Assembly (NCBI RefSeq): GCF_021869535.1
Contig: NW_026262690.1
Coordinates: 16,579,001-16,643,000 of the forward strand
DNA length: 64,000 nucleotides
Reading direction: 5' to 3'
Source of the DNA: Mytilus californianus
Taxonomy: Eukaryota; Mollusca; Bivalvia; Mytilida; Mytilidae
Positions 56,018-64,000 of the stretch are shown piece by piece (position 1 is the first letter of the stretch; each line of letters starts with the position of its first letter). The notes under the pieces are model-generated. The model did no database searches, was not told where the DNA came from, and saw only the letters and a list, made by a program, of their open reading frames with translations. The position numbers were made by a program, and so were the translations under genes.

Positions 56018-58300
56018 ATAAAATGCTCCGCTGGGGCGCAGCTTGATACGACCGCTGAGGTCGAACCCTGAACAGTTGGGGCAAGTATGGACACAACATT
56101 CAAGCTTGATACAGCACTGAATTTGGATTGTAATTAAATATTTGACACAGCATAGGTTTCTGACACAGAATGAAAGTGGTCTAAGAACTTAAAAATTTTC
56201 AATTTACCTATTCATACATGTGATGGACTGTGAAACTCAGATCAGGAGATTGGGAAATTTTGGTCAGGAGATTAGGACTCAGATCAGGAGGTTTTTAATC
56301 GACATTAATTTTGTTGTAAATGTAACCGTGTGCTGTAAAAATGGTCTTTTAAAGAGTGTTTTCTTCAACTTTCCAACCAATTTATTATGTTTATAGTACC
56401 CTTGTACTTATAAAGTTTCTCCATCTTTATATTCTACATGTTCAATCTAACATTGTTTTTTTCCAGTATGTTCTTTAAATTTTTTACTTCATATTCTATA
56501 AAACAATCATTGCAACCAGAACATTTGTTTAGCTGTCTGCAAATAGTTTTTATTTTTATTTTTTTTCTCTTGCAAATAGTTTTTATTTGCAAACTCAGAA
56601 ATTCATTCTATCTGTAAAGTTAGGGTCATAGTTATTATATAAATTTCAATTTAAGCCTTAAAAGGAAGTATAGAATCCTCAAATAATTTTCAAATTACTA
56701 TTTTTTTATTTGTCCTAAGACATTTAAAATCATTTAATAACCATCCTTTTATGATTATTTGTTCAATTTATATTTTATTTATATTCTTTTAAAAATTTTC
56801 ATTATTAAAAGGAAAGTAACTTAAAACAGGATAAATCAAGGGAAGTAACCCAATAAATACACAGTTTTTGTTACACAACGGCAGTTAGCCTGAGGTAAAA
56901 ATCGTTGCTTACCAGTATGTTTGACACCCAAGCTGACAAGTGAAGCCATATAATTATGCATGTTAATTGATTTACAGGTAAAATATAACTTCAGGTAATG
57001 TCAGTTACACCAGATGCCTGAGATGTTATGTTGGGCATTCATGAAAAATTTCATACACGGGATTTTTTCAACGGGAGGGGGGGAGGAGACCCCTGAAAAC
57101 GGGATTATTGTACTCCCGTCGGGAGGTTCACATGTATGCCTATTCAAACCATATCATTATTATTTGCTTTTATATATAAATCAGAAATAACCAATTTAAA
57201 ATGGAAAATGTTAAAGAAAAAAAAGGAAAAAAAAAATCCCCCCCCCAATTTTTTGAACCCCCTTATGATTCATCGCCCCCAAACTCAATCCCAGCTTTCC
57301 CTTTGTGGTATGGTACCTTGCAGTACAATTTCAGAGAGATTCATACACTTGAACACAAGTTATTGTCTGGAAACTAGAAAAATGCTTGTTTTTTGGCCCC
57401 TTTTTGGCCCCAAATTCCTAAACGTTTAGGGCAATTACCCCCAAACTCAATTCCAGCTTTCCCTTTGTGATATGGAACCTTGCAGTACAATTTCATAAAG
57501 ATCCATACACTTACACACAAGTTATTGTCCTGAAACTAGAAAAATGCATGTTTTTTTTGCCCTTTTATGGCCCCTAATTACTAAAATTTTGAGGGAAAAC
57601 CCCCAAAATCAATCCCAGCCTTCCCTTTGTAATATGGAACCTTGTAGTACAATTTCATAAAGATCCATACACTTACAAACAAGTTACTGTCATGAAACTA
57701 GAAAAATGCTTGTTTTTTGCCCCTTTTTGGCCCCTAATTCCTAATATTTGGAGGAAATTACCCCAAAAATCAATCCCAGTATTCCCTTTGTGATATGGAA
57801 CCTTGTAGTACAATTTCATAAAGATCCATACACTTACAAACAAGTTATTGTCATGAAACTAGAAAAATGCTTGTTTTTTGCCCCTTTTTGGCCCCTAATT
57901 CCTAAAATTTGGAGACAATTACCCCCAAAATCAATCCCAGCATTCCCTTTGTGATATGGAACCTTGTGGTACAATGTCAGAACCTTGTGGTACAATGTCA
58001 GAGAGATCCATACACTTACACACAAGTTATGTCTGGAAGTTACAAAAATGCTTATTTTTGGCCCCTTTTGGCCCCTAATTCCTTAACTGTTAGTACCATA
58101 ACCCCCAAAATCAATCCCCACCTTCCTTTTGTGGTATTGAACCTTATGGTAAAATTTCAATGAGATCCATTCACTTAAACTAAAGTTAGAGTGCGAAAAC
58201 TAATGTGTATTCGGACGACGACGCCGGACGACGACGACGACGACGACGACGCCAACGTCATACCAATATACGACCACAAAAATTTTTTTGCGGTCGTATA
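56018..58300 (+). mobile_element. Composite tandem-repeat element, nested copy
   Basis: It starts 'ataaaatgctccgctggg', almost identical to 55,568 for ~190 bp, and ends 'ttttttgcggtcgtata' at 58,300. The left flank '..gtagaccaatttaa' and right flank 'aaaacgggac..' together restore the array unit seen intact at 58,687-58,708 ('agaccaatttaaaaacggga'). The insertion into the outer copy is thus precise, with at most a few duplicated A's. It has no ~132-bp array of its own; the first part of its interior is A+T-rich spacer. Confidence 0.85.
57270..58200 (+). repeat. ~161-bp tandem array, six units
   Basis: 'ctttgtg' or variant recurs at 57,301, 57,463, 57,625, 57,786 and 57,947 (161-162 bp), then ~58,126 after a local 22-bp duplication ('aaccttgtggtacaatgtca' twice). 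Each unit carries 'caatcccagctttccc', 'atccatacacttacacac', 'gaaactagaaaaatgctt' and 'tttggcccctaattcct'. Two further units lie at 60,330-60,640. Open frames here are repeat translations. Confidence 0.92.
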
Positions 58301-58302
58301 AA

Positions 58303-59680
58303 AACGGGACTTAAAATTCAAAATCTAAATAAACGGTTAGATTTGGAATATCAAAGAACCCCAATAATTCAATTTTTGATGAAATCAAACAAAGTTTAAT
58401 TTTGGACCCTTTTGACCTCAATATGAAAAAATTTGATAGGGGGGCCCACAAATAAAAATTCTAAATGCATGGTTAGATTCAGCATATCAAAGAACCCCAT
58501 ATATTCAATTTTTGTTGAAATCAAAAAAAGTTTAATTTTGGACCCCAACTTGGACCAACTTGAAAACTGGGCCCATAATCAAAAATCTAAACACATGTTT
58601 AGATTCAGCATATCAAAGAACCCCAAGAATTCAATTTTTGTTAAAATCAAACTAAGTTTAATTTTGGACCCTTTGGACCTCAATGAAGACCAATTTAAAA
58701 ACGGGACCCAAATTAAAAATCTAAAAACACGGTTAGATTTGGCATATCAAAGAACCCCAATAATTCAATTTTCGATGAAATCAAACAAAGTTTAATTTTG
58801 GACCCTTTTGACCTCAATATGAACCAATTTGATAGCGGGGCCTTCAAATAAAAAATCTAAATACATGGTTAGATTCAGCATATCAAAGAACCTCATATAT
58901 TCAATTTTTGTTGAAATCAAACAAAGTTTAATTTTGGACCCCAATTTGGACCAACTTGAAAACTGGGCCCATAATCAAAAATCTAAATACATGTTTAGAT
59001 TCAACATATCAAAGAACCCCATATATTCAATTTTTGTTGAAATCAAACAAAGTTTAAATACTGGACCCTATCTTGGACCAACTTGAAAACTGGGCCCATA
59101 ATCAAAAATCTAAACACATGTTTAGATTCAGCAAATCAAAGAACCCCAAGAATTCAATTTTTGTTAAAATCAAACTAAGTTTAATTTTGGACCCTTTGGA
59201 CCTCAATGTAGACCAATTTAAAAAACAGGACCCAAAATTAAAAACCTAAATACACGGTTAGATTTGGAATATCAAAGAACCCCAATAATTCAATTTTAGA
59301 TGAAATCAAACAAAGTTTAATTTTGGACCCTTTTGACCTCAATATGAACCAATTAGATAACGGGGTCCACAAATAAAAAATCTAAATACATGGTTAGATT
59401 CAGCATATCAAAGAACCCCATATATTCAATTTTTGTTGAAATCAAACAAAGTTTAATTTTGGACCCCAATTTGGACCAACTTGAAAACTGGGCCAAAAAT
59501 CAAAAATCTAAATACATGTTTAGATTCAGCATATCAAAGAACCTCATATATTCAATTTTTGCTAAAATCAAACAAAGTTTAATTTTGGACCCTTTGGACA
59601 TTAATGTAGACCAATTTGAAAACTGGACCCAAAATTAAAAATCTAAATATACTGTTAGATTCGGCATAACAAATAAATAA
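58303..59680 (+). repeat. ~132-bp array with trimeric higher-order pattern
   Basis: 'tcaaagaac' recurs at 58,351, 58,487, 58,613, 58,747, 58,883, 59,009, 59,136, 59,272, 59,408 and 59,533. Spacings are 136, 126, 134, 136, 126, 127, 136, 136 and 125, i.e. a ~396-bp unit of three monomers, with one additional monomer in the middle. Two monomers of the same array precede the nested element (55,808 and 55,932). Monomers read 'gattcagcatatcaaaga', 'tcaatttttgttgaaatc' and 'aaagtttaattttggacc'. The repeats are open in one frame but this is not a gene. Confidence 0.9.
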
Positions 59681-60108
59681 ATGTGATCAAAGATTTTACA
59701 AATCTAATGCGCCATACTGTGCAATTAAAGATTACTTCTTGAAATTTTTCAATATTTGAAATTTGAAAAAAAAAAATAATATTTGAAGAATAATTCTTTT
59801 TAATTTCTGAAATCTGAAATGAGAAAAAATTGGCCCCCCACAATTTCTTTTTATTCCCCCCCCTTTTTCCCCCAAAAAAATTCTTTCCCTCAAGATATGG
59901 TCATAATCTCAATTCAAATTTCCAATGGAGTTGGCAACCATAATTACCCATTTAAATTTACCATAGTGCTAACTTAATCTTTTTTATAATAGAATTAATA
60001 AAAATATAGTGTCAAATCTTTCATATGGATTTTTTTGTAAAAAAAAAAGATGAAAACATTTGCAGATATTTTTACTGGTCTTCCTTTATAAATATGCATT
60101 TCTTTAAA

Positions 60109-60186
60109 CATAATTTAAAAGCAGTGTAAGGGAAGTAACCAAAACGTTGTATTTGGATTACCTCCCTTAAACTGTTTTAGATTATC
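60109..60186. other. Hairpin 1 (GTAAGGGA type)
   Basis: 'cataatttaaaagcagtg' plus 'taagggaagtaa' pairs imperfectly with 'ttacctcccttaaactgt' plus 'tttagattat'. It is similar to hairpin 2 about 106 bp further on, so the pair is a tandem duplication. Confidence 0.75.
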
Positions 60187-60214
60187 TTTATTGTTCATTA
60201 ACCATTACTTTATA

Positions 60215-60292
60215 CATAATTTAAAAGCAGTGTAAGGGAGATAATTTCAATGATGTATTTGATTTATCTCCCTTACACTGCTTTAAATTATG
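60215..60292. other. Hairpin 2, near-perfect 28-bp arms
   Basis: 'cataatttaaaagcagtg' plus 'taagggagataa' pairs with 'ttatctcccttacactgc' plus 'tttaaattatg', with a ~20-nt loop. It looks like a short fold-back element or MITE within the outer composite copy. Confidence 0.85.
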
Positions 60293-60329
60293 TTTTGTAC
60301 TAAAGTATTTGTCCATTAACCAGGACAAC

Positions 60330-60650
60330 CTTGTTTTTCCCCCTTTTTTGCCCCTTATTCCTAAACGGTTTGAGCCATAACCCCCCAAAGCAAATCCTAA
60401 CCATCCCTTTGAGGTATGGAAACTTGTAGTATAATTTCAGAGAGATCCATACACCGTTCCACAGTTATTGTCTGGAAACTAGAAAATGCTCATTTTTGGC
60501 CCCTTTTTGGCCCCTAATTCCTTAACTGTTGGTACCATAACCCCCAAAATCAATCCCAACCTTTCTTTTGTGGTATTTAACCTTATGGTCAAATTTCAAA
60601 AAGATCCATTCACTTAAACTAAAGTTAGAGTGCGAAAACCAATATGTATT
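60330..60650 (+). repeat. ~161-bp array, two units at the end of the outer copy
   Basis: The units resemble those at 57,270-58,200 ('gcaaatcctaaccatccc', 'gatccatacaccgttcca', 'tttggcccctaattcctt'). They lead into 'agttagagtgcgaaaacc', a GACGAC run (60,653-60,684) and the end palindrome, exactly as at 58,180-58,300. Confidence 0.88.
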
Positions 60651-60794
60651 CGGACGACGACGCTGGACGACGACGACGACGACGCCAACGTCATACCAAT
60701 ATACGACCACAAAATTTTTTTGCGGTCGTATAAAAACCAGTTGTTGGCATGACACGGGTTATGTTCTTCTCATATATGTTATGATGGTATGATA

Positions 60795-61360
60795 CTAAAC
60801 CCCTAACGGGAAGGATTGTGCCTGATATTCATATGATGAAGACATAATCTTTCAATCAGTTTAATTGAAGTCTGGAGCTGGCATGTCAGTTAACTGCTAG
60901 TAGTCTGTTGTTATTTATGTATTATTGTCATTTTGTTTATTTTCTTTGGTTACATCTTCTGACATCAGACTCGGACTTCTCTTGAACTGAATTTTAATGT
61001 GCGTATTGTTATGCGTTTACTTTTCTACATTGGCTAGAGGTATAGGGGGAGGGTTGAGATCTCATAAACATGTTTAACCCCGCCGCATTTTTGCGCCTGT
61101 CCCAAGTCAGGAGCGTCTAGCCTTTGTTAGTCTTGTATTATTTTTAATTTTAGTTTCTTGTGTACAATTTGGAGTTTAGTATGGCGTTCATTACCACTGA
61201 ACTAGTATATATATTTGTTTAGGGGCCAGCTGAAGGACGCCTCCGGGTGCGGGAATTTATCGCTGCATTGAAGACCTGTTGGTGACCTTCTGCTGTTGTC
61301 TGTACTATGGTCGGGTTGTTGTCTCTTTGACACATTCCCCATTTCCATTCTCAATTTTAC
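60795..61360 (+). mobile_element. Dispersed repeat family R-B, near-full copy 2
   Basis: It starts 'cccctaacgggaaggatt' and ends 'cattccccatttccattc', colinear with 6,950-7,515 throughout with scattered substitutions. It begins about 60 bp after the end of the outer composite element. Confidence 0.85.
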
Positions 61361-61369
61361 TTAGTATAT

Positions 61370-61456
61370 GTAAGAGAATGATAATCCCTTTCTTCATGAA
61401 TAAGTACGAGCGTTAGCAAGTACTTATCATGAAGTAAGGGATTATCATTCTCTTAC
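61370..61456. other. 87-bp near-perfect hairpin
   Basis: 'gtaagagaatgataatcc' plus 'ctttcttcatgaataagt' pairs with 'aagtacttatcatgaagt' plus 'aagggattatcattctct', leaving a loop around 'gagcgttagc'. Arms of ~38 bp have about two differences. It starts some 10 bp after the R-B copy. Confidence 0.88.
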
Positions 61457-62201
61457 AAACTTAGAATATTGTAAAGTGCTCAATGCTCAAATGATCTATT
61501 CAAGAATTAGTTTCATTGTCAGTGCAAAGTTTATAATTGATGCATGACTTCCTTTTTCGGCATGTCATTTATGGATAAGTTTTAGTGATGTGAGGACTTT
61601 CTTATCATTTGGGAAATATTTTTTAAAAAAAATGCGTTATAGATATTAGGTGACACAACAGTAGAAAGAAAAGGTAGGAATTGTATGTTTCCTGATTGTG
61701 AGTATGAACGTAAATCATGTAATATTTTAGTGAGGAATTATCATTTTTTATTTACAGTTAAAATCAATTAATACATTTGAGTTACAACTAAATTTTATTT
61801 CACAGCCAATAAGATTTAGGTTTTTTTTATCTGAAAGAATTTTTTTATCTTTTTTTTGCATTGCTTTGGTATTGTTTAATTTTATAGTAATTTGAAGTTA
61901 TTAATATTTTCATAATAAAATTCGATTCACGGTACCAATTTTACTGCACCAGTAAACTTCAACTTATTTTGAGATTTTTGTTTGTTTCACAATTCAACTT
62001 TTAGTCAGTTTCAATCACTGTGTGATAAATCCTTTCAATCTGATAAATGTGCTTCGGGGCAGTTGTAACTCATTTATAGAAACTCTTTGTTTTGAACTGT
62101 AAATAGACCCAAATAATAAGATAATCCCTTACTAAGAACATGATTTACATTCATTCTTCACAATTAAGAGGCATCCAATTCTACAATTTCATTGGTCAAG
62201 A

Positions 62202-62510
62202 GTACTTTGCTATATTCTAAATTTCATTTCACATGCCCAGTTTACTGCTAAACTGACTGAATATACAATCTATTGTACACCATAATTGAAAGCTGTGATG
62301 ATCAGGTAAATTCCACTCAGTTATGCCTCAGTGAACAGAATTTCTTTTGTTAGATTTAACATAAAATTTAAAGGTCAACTGCATGTCCCTTTTGTTGTTG
62401 ATCAGGTGTTCAGATAGGTATACAATAGATTGCATGTTCTGTCACTTTAGCAGAAAACTGGGCATCCCAGGCCATTTTTTAGTAAAGAAATACAGAATAC
62501 AGTAAAGTGC
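62202..62510. repeat. Inverted repeat with ~80-90-bp arms
   Basis: The left arm (62,202-62,281) has 'gtactttgctatattcta', 'atgcccagtttactgcta' and 'tacaatctattgtacac'. The right arm (62,418-62,510) has their complements 'gtatacaatagattgcat', 'tttagcagaaaactgggc' and 'aatacagtaaagtgc'. Arms are imperfect. It lies just inside the right outer arm (62,555). Confidence 0.8.
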
Positions 62511-62554
62511 AATAATTGATGCATATATAGTGCTATAGATTATAGCAAATATAA

Positions 62555-62699
62555 CTAGAAAATGCCATTCTGCCCTATTTTGCTTTAAATCCAGTCTAAA
62601 CAAAAATACCCCTTTTATCCCTCTATACTACTATAGAAGGATTATTCCTCTATACAGGTATAAACACCATATAGAGGGTTTGTTCCCAACCTGTTTTAC
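62555..62699 (-). repeat. Right arm of the 7.7-kb-spaced inverted repeat
   Basis: 'aatgccattctgccctat', 'gaaggattattcctctat' and 'tagagggtttgttcccaa' are the complement of the left arm without the MITE. It therefore serves as the unoccupied reference for the insertion at 54,994. Confidence 0.85.
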
Positions 62700-63425
62700 T
62701 AGCATTATAGACCGCTAACGATAAATATTTAACTTCATTTGACCCTAACGTGGCTACGAAATTAGATTTTACGAATGACGATATAAAATCAAGGCTCATT
62801 TGACGCTAACGGTAGCGCAGATCATGAGAGGGGTCATGAGATGCTGAAAATGACCATCCCCTCCTCTTTTGACTGTTTGACACGGATATTTTTCAAAACA
62901 GGCTATACATGTTCACAACTTGCCAGTTAACAGGTTAAGGGTCAAGTAAACACATAAATAAGATACCAGCCATAAAGATTATACATAGAACAGAAATTTA
63001 GCCCATGCAAGGTTTCAGCCGCAGTGATTTTCTACAGTAGCGAGTATTTTGAGATAACCCCCACTTTGTATTTTTCGTGATACTGATAACATTTGGCTGT
63101 CTAATATATTAAAATCTATGTTTTCTTATGTAATGACTCTACCTTCATCGTTGTCTATTCGCCACTATGTCTGTTATTCATGCACATGGTCGTATTTATC
63201 AGTGCAGTATGCTGCTCAGCAATGGCGACCCTGAAATTTCTGTTGTCCGATTATGGCGCCAGATTAGAGGGAAGCAACTCGCGCCAGAAAAATTACCGTA
63301 TTTCACCAAAATAATCAAAATTTCGCTTTTTTATAACAAACAGTAAAATATTCATCATATTTATATTCAGCTTTCGTCCATTGATATAATTACAAACATT
63401 ATTTATTTAAAGACATCAATAAAAA
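62700..63425. other. No gene recognised
   Basis: Mixed-composition sequence with a small duplication around 62,700-62,820 ('cgctaacgataaat', 'gacgctaacggtagc'). No coding or RNA gene seen. Confidence 0.4.
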
Positions 63426-63429
63426 AATC

Positions 63430-63994
63430 ACAATAAAGTAATTAATGGAGTGCATTGAAATCAGACCTCATGGGGTAGAGGGGTTAAACAAAAGCTCGTA
63501 ACTTTTTTAAAAGCCTGGTGACCCCCATTTTATTTTACCTTAAAATGTTCGAAAAGTTCATAGCTTGGACATATCCGTTTTTAAAAAAAATCTACCGGGG
63601 AAATTTTACGAAAAATCGATTTAACCAATATTTTTAGCCTTAAACTGAAATTAAAAAATGCCAAATTTAGACATAAATCTGAAAATAAAATGATTTTCAA
63701 GTCTAAAACAACCAAGGGGAACGTTTACATTTCAAATTTAATTGTTTTTTCACATAATAATCATACTGACATGGTTCTAAAAGTCTTTGAATTTGATGTA
63801 GTCGTTATTGTTGAAAGGGTGTAAAAATTTGGAAATAGGGTCAAAATCGCACATTTCGCTTCCATTTGAGGGAAAAACGAGCCTGGTGACCCCCTTTTTT
63901 CTTTGCATTTTTGGATTCAGCATGAAAAAATCTACAAAATATGTGAAAATAAAAAAATTCTACCGGGGGTCCTTATTGGGGCGAGCCACCTTAA
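63430..63994. mobile_element. Repeat with 368-bp internal duplication and TTAA end
   Basis: 'cctggtgaccccc' occurs at 63,514 and 63,882, and 'ctaccgggg' at 63,593 and 63,962, so a ~368-bp unit is duplicated. The right end 'gggcgagccaccttaa' is the inverted form of 49,505-49,518. The terminal TTAA suggests a piggyBac-type target site. The left end is not identified and the window stops 6 bp further on. Confidence 0.5.
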
Positions 63995-64000
63995 GTAGTG

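Larger units (their letters stand above)
55568..60732 (+). mobile_element. Composite tandem-repeat element, outer copy
   Basis: The start 'ataaaatgcttcgctggg' plus 'gcgcagcttgatacgacc' and the end 'ttttttgcggtcgtata' share an inverted TACGACCGCA / TGCGGTCGTA. Inside are, in order, a start module, a ~132-bp array (HOR type), an A+T-rich spacer, a ~161-bp array, a GACGAC microsatellite and the end palindrome. A second complete copy (56,018-58,300) interrupts the ~132-bp array. No transposase or replicase frame is visible, so it is non-autonomous. Elements with tandem cores of ~160 bp are known from bivalves and may be mobilised by Helitron/Helentron-type machinery, but that assignment is my inference. 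Confidence 0.75.

Noticed and set aside
58433-58795. 120-residue open frame with repeated 'FSISKNPIYSIFVEIKQSL'
   Set aside because: It is the ~132-bp array read as protein. Neighbouring monomers are open in other frames or interrupted, so a repeat protein is not supported.

Overview
The window looks like nuclear DNA of a bivalve mollusc, most probably a mussel of the genus Mytilus. It is strongly A+T rich and has no operons or long uninterrupted host reading frames. It is packed with short interspersed repeats that I recognise as mussel/bivalve families: the repeat ending in 'cataccacatcttcttat', the tRNA-headed SINE with an (AATC)n tail, and the 'cgctggggcgcagc' composite element. I find no complete host gene, no rRNA or tRNA gene and no CRISPR. 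At most a few short stretches could be host exons, all at low confidence.

Coding potential is almost all retrotransposon debris. (1) At 21.7-24.4 kb (minus) lies a Tx1/L1-like LINE ORF2 with reverse transcriptase and a C-terminal CCHC knuckle. It is split by one in-frame TAA and frameshifted upstream. (2) At 47.1-48.5 kb (plus) lies the 3' half of a GIY-YIG Penelope-like element, with a hammerhead-like motif in its 3' UTR. (3) At 39.7-41.0 kb (minus) lies a degraded YIDD-type Penelope-related reverse transcriptase with its own 3' tail. That tail recurs alone at 2.0, 9.7, 16.3 and 33.6 kb. (4) At 18.1-18.5 kb (plus) lies a YADD LINE fragment with three in-frame stops. (5) At 55.3 kb (plus) lies the C-terminal remnant of another YIDD-class reverse transcriptase.

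Layout. 0-8.7 kb: unique DNA, a 72-bp satellite with a three-monomer higher-order unit, a 565-bp dispersed repeat and a ~185-bp tandem array. 8.7-13.1 kb: one long degenerate 'gaccaaatacatgg' minisatellite interrupted by several younger insertions. 13-21 kb: MITEs, short repeats and the LINE fragment. 21.7-24.4 kb: the LINE. 24.8-33.2 kb: SINEs, repeats carrying hammerhead-ribozyme-like motifs on both strands, MITEs and a bivalve tandem element. 33-43 kb: the Penelope-related element and a ~700-bp MITE family. 45-49 kb: the GIY-YIG Penelope element beside a small minisatellite. 49-54 kb: MITEs and short tandem repeats. 54.9-62.7 kb: a 7.7-kb region bounded by 145-bp inverted arms. One arm carries a hAT-like MITE. 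Inside is a composite tandem-repeat element with a second copy of itself nested in its array. 63.4-64 kb: a repeat ending in TTAA.

The most interesting signals are the recurring hammerhead-like cores, the self-nested composite element, the three-monomer higher-order satellites, and the linkage of orphan 3' tails to a reverse-transcriptase source family. All similarity statements come from reading the sequence by eye. Family names are recalled, not searched.
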